Positions 1 to 5,676 are shown, counted from the stretch's first letter. The stretch: 7,572 nt of DNA from Sphingomonadales bacterium (GCA_025360285.1 JANYCM010000214.1:1-7572); one strand, 5' to 3'. Made by a program: numbers and translations. Notes: generated by a model not told the origin, from the letters alone.

Positions 1-2
1 GG

Positions 3-176
3 CTGGCGGCGGCGCAGCTTTATGAAGGCCGCGATCTGCGGCCGACGGCGGACTTGCGATCCTTGTTCGCCGGGCTGGCGGCGGCGCATTTCGGCGTCGA
101 TCCCGGCCTGATCGTGCGGCGCACCTTTGGCGGCGATCCGGCGGTGAGGCCGATGATGGGGTTGGTGAGGGCGTGA
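3..176 (+). CDS. DUF1501 family protein, C-terminal end (partial)
   Basis: An open frame enters from the left edge and stops at TGA 174-176, giving 57 residues. The tail contains LYEGRDLRPTADLRSLFAGL followed by a histidine-containing AHFGVDPG segment and a final MMGLVRA. This matches the usual end of DUF1501 proteins (alkaline-phosphatase/sulfatase-like fold, normally over 350 residues, often exported by Tat and encoded beside a DUF1800 gene), where GRDL.PT.DLR is a conserved landmark. The catalytic part, any signal peptide and any DUF1800 partner lie outside the window. The gene ends 10 bases before a palindromic repeat and converges with the ars operon. The family call rests on this C-terminal motif only; the biochemical role of the family is not well defined. 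Confidence 0.75.
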   Translation: MAAAQLYEGRDLRPTADLRSLFAGLAAAHFGVDPGLIVRRTFGGDPAVRPMMGLVRA

Positions 177-186
177 GCTTCACTAC

Positions 187-228
187 TCCCTCCCCGCAGC
201 CGTTAGGCGACGCGAAGCGTCAACGGGG
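187..228. repeat. Dispersed palindromic repeat, copy 1 (right end truncated)
   Basis: These 42 bases match 5232-5273 at 41 of 42 positions; the single difference is G219 against A5264. The core folds as CGTT, a bulged AGGC, then GACGC-GAA-GCGTC and AACG, so this copy has a perfect inner hairpin. The outer stem is only CCCCG/CGGGG here, because identity with copy 2 ends at 228, just where copy 2 continues with the right half of its 11-base outer arm. The sequence beyond 228 is the broken aquaporin gene. It is probably a REP- or MITE-like intergenic element; no transposase is visible. Confidence 0.85.
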
Positions 229-495
229 CCAGATGAGCCCGGCTTCACGCCACGACAATTCGCCGCGCAGCGTCAACACCAGCGTCACCGCCGGGTTGAA
301 CTGCGTGGCCGATACCGGTCCCAGCATGGTGATCAGCACGAACCGCATCGCCGCGGTGGCCAGGGTGTTGCCGAGCAGCGCCACCGCCATATTGCCGCCG
401 GCGAGCCGTTCCGCCATGAGTCCCGAACCGATGACGGTGGCGAACAGCAACGCGCTGCCCAGGGCCTCGGCCGCCAACCGGCGCGACAGCGTCAC
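220..495 (-). pseudogene. Truncated MIP-family aquaporin/aquaglyceroporin, N-terminal half only
   Basis: The 91-residue frame starts at GTG 495-493, overlapping the upstream acetyltransferase stop by four bases (GTGA). It shows the start of a major intrinsic protein: a first membrane helix (about residues 8-28), a second helix (about 36-60), then the re-entrant loop with the first NPA motif in TQFNPAVTL (NPA 67-69). It continues through LRGELSWREAG, the usual entry to helix 3, and then stops. Family members have about 220-230 residues, six helices and two NPA motifs; the second half is absent. The last codons (WPR, stop) run into the palindromic repeat, which supplies the TGA at 222-220. In alphaproteobacterial ars operons such as that of Sinorhizobium meliloti, AqpS-type channels let arsenite leave the cell. 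This half-protein is very unlikely to form a pore. Confidence 0.85.
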
Positions 496-983
496 AGGCT
501 GCGCTGCATATAGACGACATCGAGCCAGCGCCCGAATTTCAGCCCGACGTTACGCAGCCGCCCGGCTTCGGTGAAGCCGCAGGCGCTGTGCAGCCCGATC
601 GAGGCGTGATTGCCGGCGCCGTCACCGATGACGGCGATCATCTCGCGGAATCCTGCCGCTTTTGCAGCGTCGCATAGTGCCAGCAGCAATGCCTTGCCGA
701 CGCCGCTACGCTGGGCCCCGGCGGCGACATAGACCGAATTTTCGCAGGTCTGCGCATAAGCCGGGCGATCGCGGAATTGCGCCGCATAGGCATAGCCGGC
801 GATGCTGCCGCCGCGCTCCGCCACCAGCCAGGGCCAGCCGGCGGCGGTGACACGGGCCAGGCGCGCCGCCATGTCGGCGGCATCGGGGGCTTCATATTCA
901 AAAGTCGCTGTGCCGCCGAGGACTTCGGGGGCATAGATCGCGGCAAGGGTGGCGGCATCGGCCGGCGTGGCGGCGCGGATCAT
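492..983 (-). CDS. arsN: GNAT N-acetyltransferase, ArsN / phosphinothricin acetyltransferase type
   Basis: This 163-residue protein is full length for the PAT/ArsN1 branch of the GNAT superfamily. It shows the N-terminal AAIYAPEVLGGTATFE block, LVAERGGSIAGYAYA (about 53-67), RDRPAYAQTCENSVYV (71-86), the acetyl-CoA pyrophosphate loop QRSGVG (91-96), MIAVIGD (115-121), NHASIGLH (125-132) and the typical ending GLKFGRWLDVVYMQR (147-161). Known members transfer acetyl from acetyl-CoA to phosphinothricin, methionine sulfoximine or the arsenical antibiotic arsinothricin. The position between arsC and an aquaporin remnant, with 4-base overlaps on both sides, favours the arsenic-related ArsN role (inference from context). 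It starts at ATG 983-981 within the ATGA that ends arsC. It is probably cytoplasmic and controlled by ArsR. Substrate choice among these amino acids cannot be read from sequence. Confidence 0.85.
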   Translation of the reverse strand: MIRAATPADAATLAAIYAPEVLGGTATFEYEAPDAADMAARLARVTAAGWPWLVAERGGSIAGYAYAAQFRDRPAYAQTCENSVYVAAGAQRSGVGKALLLALCDAAKAAGFREMIAVIGDGAGNHASIGLHSACGFTEAGRLRNVGLKFGRWLDVVYMQRSL

Positions 984-1378
984 GCCGGGTGGCCGACCTT
1001 CGCGCCGTCTTCCTTGGTGAAATCGGGGGGCAGGGTGCCGTTGAGGACTGCCAGCACCTTTTCCGATGGTCGGGCCAGCACGATGCCCTTTGGCCCGAAC
1101 ACCACCGGCCGGTTGATCAATATGGGGTGGACTGCCATCGCCGCGAGGATCGCCGCATCATCGGCGTGAGTGAGCCCCAGTTCCTCGGCCGACGTGCCCT
1201 TCACCCGCAGCAGCGCCTTTGCCCCGCCAACCGCTGCAGCGACCTCCGCAAGATGTGCCGGGCCTGGGACATCCTTCAGATATTCGATGACGACAGGGTC
1301 AACGCCCGTCGCCCGGATCATCGCCAGTGCGTTGCGGGATGTGCCGCATTTGGGATTATGCCAGATGGTGACGGTCAT
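980..1378 (-). CDS. arsC: Arsenate reductase ArsC (glutaredoxin-linked type)
   Basis: This 132-residue cytoplasmic protein reduces As(V) to As(III) using glutathione and glutaredoxin. It begins MTVTIWHNPKCGTSRN, placing the nucleophilic cysteine at Cys11, equivalent to Cys12 of the E. coli plasmid R773 enzyme. The three arginines that hold arsenate are visible: Arg58 in ALLRVKG, Arg90 in HPILINRPVV and Arg103 in ARPSEKV. The ending DFTKEDGAKV is also typical, and the length is close to the usual 115-141 residues. It starts at ATG 1378-1376, which overlaps the arsR stop as ATGA, so translation is probably coupled to arsR. It feeds arsenite to whatever efflux route exists; none is intact inside this window. 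Confidence 0.95.
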   Translation of the reverse strand: MTVTIWHNPKCGTSRNALAMIRATGVDPVVIEYLKDVPGPAHLAEVAAAVGGAKALLRVKGTSAEELGLTHADDAAILAAMAVHPILINRPVVFGPKGIVLARPSEKVLAVLNGTLPPDFTKEDGAKVGHPA

Positions 1379-1698
1379 GCGGCGTTCCTTGCTGGTGCCG
1401 CGCAGTCTTCACCGCCACAGCAATTGTCGGTCAAAAAGCCCACCACGTCGCGCATCACGGCGAAATCCGCCGCGTAACGCAGCGATCGCCCTTGCCGTTC
1501 GACCCGCACCAGCCCGACGCGCTTCAGATGCGCCAGGTGGAAGGATAGCGACGACGCCGGCAGGCCGATCGCTGCGGCAATCTCCCCCGCCGCGCGCCCG
1601 GCCGGCCCCGCCATGACGAGCAGCCGGAACACGGCCAGCCGGTGCGGCTGCGCCAGCGCGGCGAGGCGATCAACGGTGAGATCGAGCAGCGTTTCCAT
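1375..1698 (-). CDS. arsR: ArsR-family arsenic-responsive repressor
   Basis: This 107-residue winged-helix repressor heads the ars operon. The DNA-recognition segment is LPASSLSFHLAHLKRVGLV (about 46-64), followed by the beta wing VRVERQGRSLRYA. It lacks the E. coli-type ELCVCDL metal site in the helix before recognition (here AAGEIAAAIG). Instead a C-terminal DNCCGGEDC places Cys93, Cys94 and Cys99 together, resembling the Acidithiobacillus ferrooxidans ArsR site (Cys95, Cys96, Cys102), where As(III) binding releases DNA. The ATG 1698-1696 has no purine-rich Shine-Dalgarno sequence ahead of it and lies against the predicted -10, so the message is probably leaderless. An inverted repeat spanning the start is the likely autoregulatory operator. 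Confidence 0.95.
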   Translation of the reverse strand: METLLDLTVDRLAALAQPHRLAVFRLLVMAGPAGRAAGEIAAAIGLPASSLSFHLAHLKRVGLVRVERQGRSLRYAADFAVMRDVVGFLTDNCCGGEDCAAPARNAA

Positions 1699-1712
1699 AT
1701 TTCTGGAAATAT
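1692..1712 (-). promoter_or_regulatory. Probable ArsR operator overlapping the arsR start
   Basis: Two nested inverted repeats share this site. ATATTTC (1697-1703) and GAAATAT (1706-1712) are perfect arms around a TG centre; TTTCCA (1692-1697) and TGGAAA (1704-1709) are a second perfect pair. The site covers the arsR ATG (1698-1696) and most of the proposed -10 hexamer. AT-rich dyads of this kind are normal for dimeric ArsR repressors, so the natural reading is autoregulation of the whole ars operon. Binding is inferred, not shown. Confidence 0.75.
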
Positions 1713-1735
1713 CGAATTTAAGTCGTGCGCGTCAA
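1708..1735 (-). promoter_or_regulatory. Predicted sigma-70-type promoter of the ars operon
   Basis: Reading the minus strand, a -35 TTGACG (1735-1730) is followed after 16 bases by a -10 GATATT (1713-1708), a 4-of-6 match to TATAAT. A transcript start about seven bases later would fall near 1701, only about three bases before the arsR ATG at 1698, leaving no room for a ribosome binding site. The -35 context CTTGACGCG is identical to that of the GntR gene at 5685-5677. Confidence 0.6.
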
Positions 1736-1811
1736 GCCCAATCGACACCCTGACAGTATCGCGGCTTGACCGGGCGCGCCGGCGTGGCAGGGAAGGCGGG
1801 CATTGACGTTT

Positions 1812-1817
1812 GGGGAG
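1812..1817 (+). promoter_or_regulatory. Shine-Dalgarno site that sets the CoA-transferase start
   Basis: GGGGAG lies seven bases before ATG 1825. The in-frame TTG at 1810 overlaps this site and so cannot use it; ATG 1825 is preferred. The surrounding TTTGGGGAGA (1809-1818) recurs exactly at 2896-2905, ahead of the dGTPase gene. I could not identify a convincing promoter for this plus-strand group between 1713 and 1811; TTGACC at 1766-1771 has no good -10 partner. Confidence 0.75.
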
Positions 1818-1824
1818 ATACATC

Positions 1825-2883
1825 ATGGCCGGACCACTGGCGGGCCTGCGCATCATCGAACTGGCCGGCATCGGGCCGGGGCCATTTGCCGCGATGATGC
1901 TTGCCGACCATGGCGCGGAGGTGATCCGCATCGACCGGCCGGGGGCGCGCATCGACACGCGCGATCCGCTGCTGCGCTCGCGCCGGCTGATCGGCGTTGA
2001 TCTGAAATCGCCGGAGGGCAAGGCGCGGGTGCGCGACCTGGTCAAGACCGCCGATGGCCTGATCGAAGGCTTTCGCCCCGGCGTTACCGAACGGCTCGGG
2101 CTCGGTCCCGATGTGCTGCTCGCCGACAATCCGCGGCTGGTCTATGGCCGCATGACCGGCTGGGGCCAGACCGGGCCCTATGCCCAGGCGGCGGGGCATG
2201 ATCTCAACTATATCGCGCTGGCCGGCGCGCTGCACGCCTATGGCCGTGCCGGTGACAAGCCGACGCCGCCCATTAACATGGTCGGGGATTTTGGCGGCGG
2301 CGGCATGATGCTGGCCTTTGGCATGGTCAGCGCCCTGCTCCATGCCCAAAAGACTGGTCAGGGCCAGGTCATCGATGCGGCGATGACCGATGGCGCCGCG
2401 ACCTTGATGGCGATGATCTGGGGTTTTCGCGCCAATGGCATCTGGAGCGATGACCGCGGCACCAACATGCTCGATACCGGGGCGCATTTCTATGACACCT
2501 ACGAGACGCTTGATGGCAAATATGTGTCGATCGGCAGCATCGAACCGCAATTCTATGCCGAGCTGCGCCGCCTGGCGGGCCTCGCCGAGGACAAGAATTT
2601 CGATGCCCAGATGGACCGGTCGGCCTGGGGGCCATTGAAGGCCAAGCTGACGGCGCTGTTCCTGACGCGGACCCGCGATGAATGGTGCGCGATCATGGAA
2701 ATGACCGATGTGTGCTTCGCGCCGGTGCTCAGCATGGCGGAGGCGCCGGCGCACCCGCACAACGCGGCGCGCGGGACGTTCATCGAGGTCGGCGGTGTGG
2801 TGCAGCCGGCGCCGGCGCCGCGCTATTCGGCGACGGTATGCGATACGCCGGTGATGACGACGGGGTTTGAGAGCGATCTATGA
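1825..2883 (+). CDS. CoA-transferase family III protein, alpha-methylacyl-CoA racemase-like
   Basis: This 352-residue protein has the family III opening GPLAGLRIIELAGIGPGPFAAMMLADHGAEVIRIDRP. The catalytic residues of the Mycobacterium tuberculosis racemase MCR (His126, Asp156, Glu241) have counterparts one position earlier: His125 in AGHDLNYIALAG, Asp155 in NMVGDFGGGG and Glu240 in IGSIEPQFYAEL. GRMTGWGQTGPYAQAAGHD and RGTNMLDTGAHFYDTY are also typical of racemases. Such enzymes interconvert the 2R and 2S forms of 2-methylacyl-CoAs, which lets branched-chain or sterol side chains enter beta-oxidation in the cytoplasm. The match of all three residues favours racemase over true CoA-transferase; the in vivo substrate is unknown. 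The gene is divergent from arsR (126 bases between starts) and heads a plus-strand group. Its TGA is followed at once by the hairpin that holds the next gene's ribosome binding site. Confidence 0.92.
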   Translation: MAGPLAGLRIIELAGIGPGPFAAMMLADHGAEVIRIDRPGARIDTRDPLLRSRRLIGVDLKSPEGKARVRDLVKTADGLIEGFRPGVTERLGLGPDVLLADNPRLVYGRMTGWGQTGPYAQAAGHDLNYIALAGALHAYGRAGDKPTPPINMVGDFGGGGMMLAFGMVSALLHAQKTGQGQVIDAAMTDGAATLMAMIWGFRANGIWSDDRGTNMLDTGAHFYDTYETLDGKYVSIGSIEPQFYAELRRLAGLAEDKNFDAQMDRSAWGPLKAKLTALFLTRTRDEWCAIMEMTDVCFAPVLSMAEAPAHPHNAARGTFIEVGGVVQPAPAPRYSATVCDTPVMTTGFESDL

Positions 2884-2884
2884 A

Positions 2885-2909
2885 CCCCTCTCCCATTTGG
2901 GGAGACGGG
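2885..2909 (+). repeat. Hairpin repeat enclosing the dGTPase ribosome binding site
   Basis: Bases 2885-2894 (CCCCTCTCCC) pair with 2900-2909 (GGGAGACGGG): ten pairs with one C-C mismatch around an ATTTG loop. The 3' arm contains the GGGGAG Shine-Dalgarno sequence (2899-2904) of the next gene. The stem starts one base after the upstream stop codon. It resembles the CCCTCTCCC...GGGAGAGGG intergenic repeats common in high-GC Proteobacteria, which often give spurious PSP.MGEG peptides on the other strand (from memory). Confidence 0.7.
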
Positions 2910-2911
2910 TG

Positions 2912-4069
2912 GTGATTTACGCTACCAACCCCGCTGCCTCGCGCGGTCGCCGGCATCCCGAACCCGCCTCCGCCACCCGCACCGCCTTTCAGCGGGACCG
3001 TGACCGCATCATCCATGCCAGCGCCTTTCGCCGGCTGCGCTATAAGACGCAGGTGTTCGTTGCCCCCGATGGCGATCATTTTCGCGTTCGCCTGACCCAC
3101 AGCCTGGAAGTCGCGCAGATCGCCCGCAGCCTGGCGCGGGCGCTGGGGCTGGATGAGGACCTTACCGAGGCGCTGGCGCTGGCACATGATCTGGGCCACC
3201 CGCCGTTCGGCCATAGCGGCGAGGACGCGCTGGCGGCGGCGCTGGCGCCCTATGGCGGGTTCGATCACAACGCCCAGACCTTGCGCATCGTCACGAAGCT
3301 GGAAACCCGTTACCCCGGTTGGGATGGGCTGAACCTTGCCTGGGAAACGCTGGAGGGGCTGGCCAAGCATAATGGCCCGATTTTCATGCCCGGCTGGGCG
3401 ATGGCCCAAGCGGATGCCGCCTTCCCGCTCGATCTCGCCAGCCATGCCGGGCTGGAGGCACAGGTGGCGGCGCTGGCCGATGATATCGCTTATGACAATC
3501 ATGATCTCGACGATGGCATCCGTGCCGGGCTCTTCACTGTCGAGGAAGTCGCCGCCGCGGTGCCGTTCGCCGCGGCAAGCTGGGCGGCGGTGACGGCACG
3601 CTGGCCCGGCATAACGGCGCGGCGGCGGCTGGTCCCCGAACTGGTGCGCGATCAGATCGGCCGGATGGTCGATGACCTGCTCGCCGAAACCCGGGCACGG
3701 CTGGCGGCGGCGCGACCGCAATCAGTGGCCGATGTCCGGGCTGCCGGCCGGCCGCTCGCCGGCTTTTCGGCTAGCATGGCGGCGCAAACCCGCGTGCTGA
3801 AGGATTTTCTGCGCGATCGCATGTATCGCCACCCGCGCGTCGCGGCGCTGCGTGATCCCTCAAAGCTCGTCGTGGCCGGGCTGTTCGCCGCGCTGCTTGA
3901 TGATCCGCGCGCCCTGCCGGCTGACTGGGCCGAGGCGATGCCGGCCGCCCATCCCGAACGCGCCCGGCATGTCGCGGATTTCATCGCCGGCATGACCGAT
4001 CGCTATGCCCTGAAACGCTATGAACAATTGGTCGGCGCCTCGCCGCTGCCCGCCGATATCCCGATTTGA
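2912..4069 (+). CDS. dgt: dGTPase-family HD-domain deoxynucleotide triphosphohydrolase
   Basis: This 385-residue protein belongs to the type 2 dGTPase-like family, which hydrolyses dNTPs to deoxynucleosides and triphosphate and so affects dNTP pools. The N-terminal FQRDRDRIIHASAFRRLRYKTQVF (about 26-49) is a strong family signature. The metal-binding HD residues are visible: His63 in LTHSLEVAQIAR, His92-Asp93 in LAHDLGHPPFGHSGE and Asp190 in LADDIAYDNHDLDDGI, with supporting His97 and His101. GTG 2912 is chosen because GGGGAG at 2899-2904 lies seven bases before it; GTG 2909 is too close, and upstream starts would include repeat sequence. The gene begins 28 bases after the CoA-transferase stop, so coupling is plausible. 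In many alphaproteobacteria argS follows dgt; here a serine hydrolase does. It is cytoplasmic; nucleotide preference cannot be deduced. Confidence 0.93.
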   Translation: MIYATNPAASRGRRHPEPASATRTAFQRDRDRIIHASAFRRLRYKTQVFVAPDGDHFRVRLTHSLEVAQIARSLARALGLDEDLTEALALAHDLGHPPFGHSGEDALAAALAPYGGFDHNAQTLRIVTKLETRYPGWDGLNLAWETLEGLAKHNGPIFMPGWAMAQADAAFPLDLASHAGLEAQVAALADDIAYDNHDLDDGIRAGLFTVEEVAAAVPFAAASWAAVTARWPGITARRRLVPELVRDQIGRMVDDLLAETRARLAAARPQSVADVRAAGRPLAGFSASMAAQTRVLKDFLRDRMYRHPRVAALRDPSKLVVAGLFAALLDDPRALPADWAEAMPAAHPERARHVADFIAGMTDRYALKRYEQLVGASPLPADIPI

Positions 4070-4088
4070 CCCCGAGGAAAGTGCCGAG

Positions 4089-5222
4089 ATGACCGAAATC
4101 CATGGCTTCACCAACCCGCGCTTCGATGCCGTGCGCGATGCCTTTGCCGCCAATTTTGCCGGTGATGGCGATGTCGGCGCCAGCTTCTGCGCGACGCTCG
4201 AGGGTGAAACGGTCGTCGATCTCTGGGCCGGCCATGCCGATGCGGAGCGCACCCGGCCCTGGGAAAAGGACACGATCGTCAACGTCTATTCGACAACCAA
4301 GACGATGACGGCGCTGACCGCGCTGCTCCTCGCCGATCGCGGTGAACTCGATTTCGCCCGGCCGGTGGCGCATTACTGGCCGGAATTCGCCGCCAATGGC
4401 AAGGCGGGCGTCACGGTGGCGCAATTGATGTCGCACAGCGCCGGCCTGTCGGGCTTTGCCGACACCATGACCAAGACCGACATGTATGATTGGGACAAGG
4501 TAACGAGCTTGCTCGCCGCCCAGGCGCCGTTCTGGGAACCCGGCACGGCGCCGGGCTATCACGCCATCACCCAGGGCTTTCTGGTCGGCGAAGTGGTGCG
4601 GCGCATCGCCGGGGCCAGCCTGGGCACGGTGTTCCGCACCGAAATCGCCGAGCCGCTGGGGGCGGATTTCCACATCGGCCTGCCGGCCAGCGAGGACGCC
4701 CGTGTCGCCGATCTGATCCCGCCGCCACCCGGCGGCAGCATCGCCAATATCAGTGATCGCCCGCTGACCGCCAATATGGCGACCAACCCGGCGATCGACC
4801 CGCGTGAAACCCGCACGCGGGCGTGGCGCGCCGCCGAAATCCCCGCCGCCAACGGCCAGGGCAACGCCCGCTCGGTCGCCGAAATCCAGACGTTGGTGGC
4901 CAATGGCGGCGTGTCGAAGGGCAAGCGCATCCTGTCCGAAGCCGGAGTGCGGCGCGCGCTGGAATCCCAGATCCGCGGTGATGATCTCGTGCTCGGCATG
5001 GATGTGCATTATGGTCTTGGTTATGGCCTGGCCGGCGGCCTGACCCCGATGCCCAATGACCAATGCTGCTATTGGGGCGGCTATGGCGGGTCCCTGGTCA
5101 TCAATGACCTGAAGGCCCGCACAACCTTTGCCTATGCAATGAACAAGATGGCTTCGACGACGACGGGTGACCTGCGGGCGTTCAACCTGGCGGTGGCGAT
5201 GTGGCAGGCGATGGCGGGGTAG
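4089..5222 (+). CDS. Serine hydrolase, beta-lactamase/EstB-type esterase fold (PF00144)
   Basis: This 377-residue protein carries the three active-site motifs of the class C beta-lactamase/carboxylesterase family: S-x-x-K as STTK (Ser68, Lys71), the tyrosine motif in APGYHAITQG (Tyr157) and WGGYGGS (329-335) in place of the KTG or HxG triad. The blocks GETVVDLWAGHAD, LLLADRGELDF and QLMSHSAGL are typical of EstB-like esterases. There is no signal peptide, which argues for a cytoplasmic esterase or amidase rather than a secreted beta-lactamase. ATG 4089 is preferred because GAGGAAA (4074-4080) sits eight bases upstream; a longer frame from 4020 would overlap dgt. It starts 19 bases after dgt, so the two are probably cotranscribed. 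The substrate is unknown. The gene ends eight bases before the second palindromic repeat. Confidence 0.92.
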   Translation: MTEIHGFTNPRFDAVRDAFAANFAGDGDVGASFCATLEGETVVDLWAGHADAERTRPWEKDTIVNVYSTTKTMTALTALLLADRGELDFARPVAHYWPEFAANGKAGVTVAQLMSHSAGLSGFADTMTKTDMYDWDKVTSLLAAQAPFWEPGTAPGYHAITQGFLVGEVVRRIAGASLGTVFRTEIAEPLGADFHIGLPASEDARVADLIPPPPGGSIANISDRPLTANMATNPAIDPRETRTRAWRAAEIPAANGQGNARSVAEIQTLVANGGVSKGKRILSEAGVRRALESQIRGDDLVLGMDVHYGLGYGLAGGLTPMPNDQCCYWGGYGGSLVINDLKARTTFAYAMNKMASTTTGDLRAFNLAVAMWQAMAG

Positions 5223-5230
5223 TGCAATTC

Positions 5231-5279
5231 TTCCCTCCCCGCAGCCGTTAGGCGACGCGAAGCATCAACGGGGAGGGAA
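5231..5279. repeat. Dispersed palindromic repeat, copy 2 (intact)
   Basis: The outer arms TTCCCTCCCCG (5231-5241) and CGGGGAGGGAA (5269-5279) are perfect 11-base complements. Inside, CGTT (5246-5249) pairs with AACG (5267-5270, sharing two bases with the outer arm), and GACGC-GAA-GCATC forms the tip with one mismatch. The element sits between convergent genes, the serine hydrolase (+) and the GntR regulator (-), as copy 1 also does between DUF1501 and the ars operon. Neither side has a U-rich tract, so it is not a classical intrinsic terminator, though it may block or process transcripts from both sides. Confidence 0.85.
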
Positions 5280-5313
5280 AAGCACTAATGATATGCTTGG
5301 CCCCTTGCGGCCC

Positions 5314-5649
5314 TTACGCCCGTTCGAACAAATCCGCTGCCGACAGGCCCAGCCGGTCGATGCGGGCGCGCACCCGCGGCCATTCTTCGGCGATGAACAC
5401 GGCGCGTTCGGCCTTCAACAGGTCGGTTGCTGCGCCAGCGGCGGCGAACAGGCCGACGCCTTTCTTGGCGGTGACCAACCCGCTGGCCTGCAGGTCATGA
5501 TAGGCCTTGGCGACGGTCAACGGGTTGACCCCGGCTTCGGCGGCAAGGGCGCGAACCGACGGCAGCAACGCGCCATCGCCGGCCGCCAGGATGCGTTCGA
5601 CGATGCGATCGCGAATCTGGCGGTAGATAGGGCGGTCCGGCGAAAACAT
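5314..5649 (-). CDS. GntR-family transcriptional regulator, YtrA subfamily
   Basis: This 111-residue protein has a GntR winged helix (about 5-70): PIYRQIRDRIVERILA, LLPSVRALAAEAGVNPLTVAKAYHDLQASGLV, then the wing AKKGVGLFAA. Only about 40 mostly helical residues follow, which is the short dimerisation tail of the YtrA subfamily rather than an FCD or UTRA ligand domain. NP.TV.KAY..L is characteristic of the recognition helix. YtrA regulators usually control an ABC transporter in their own operon; no such genes are adjacent, so the target lies elsewhere or the regulator acts mainly on itself. The ATG (5649-5647) overlaps a strong inverted repeat and sits six bases past a good -10, implying a leaderless message. 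It converges with the serine hydrolase across the palindromic repeat. Confidence 0.92.
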   Translation of the reverse strand: MFSPDRPIYRQIRDRIVERILAAGDGALLPSVRALAAEAGVNPLTVAKAYHDLQASGLVTAKKGVGLFAAAGAATDLLKAERAVFIAEEWPRVRARIDRLGLSAADLFERA

Positions 5650-5676
5650 GACTGTCTTATCGCAATCAGACAGTCA
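5649..5676 (-). promoter_or_regulatory. Probable GntR/YtrA operator overlapping its own start
   Basis: TGACTGTCT (5649-5657) and AGACAGTCA (5668-5676) are perfect 9-base inverted arms with a 10-base spacer. The first arm reaches the regulator's ATG and includes two bases of the proposed -10; the second lies in the -10/-35 spacer. A dyad here fits a dimeric GntR regulator repressing itself. Assignment to this protein is an inference from position. Confidence 0.75.

Noticed and set aside
173..1616. Several plus-strand open frames of 130-162 codons across the ars region
   Set aside because: All oppose the recognised arsR, arsC, arsN and aquaporin frames and are Arg/Pro/Ser-rich without family motifs.
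1732..2760. 342-codon open frame on the minus strand
   Set aside because: It lies entirely opposite the racemase gene and its leader, its composition is His/Arg/Gln-rich as expected of antisense high-GC frames, and it has no recognisable domain.
2780..3721. 313-codon open frame on the minus strand
   Set aside because: Antisense shadow of dgt. It includes a PSPQMGEG stretch, which is just the translation of the hairpin repeat.
3981..5063. 360-codon open frame on the minus strand
   Set aside because: Antisense shadow of the serine hydrolase, which has all three active-site motifs on the plus strand.
4089..5222. Antibiotic-resistance beta-lactamase
   Set aside because: There is no signal peptide, and the third motif is WGGYGGS rather than KTG; the protein fits cytoplasmic EstB-like esterases better.
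5231..5279. Classical intrinsic terminator
   Set aside because: The stem is long, with a bulged, structured interior, and is not followed by a U-rich run on either strand.
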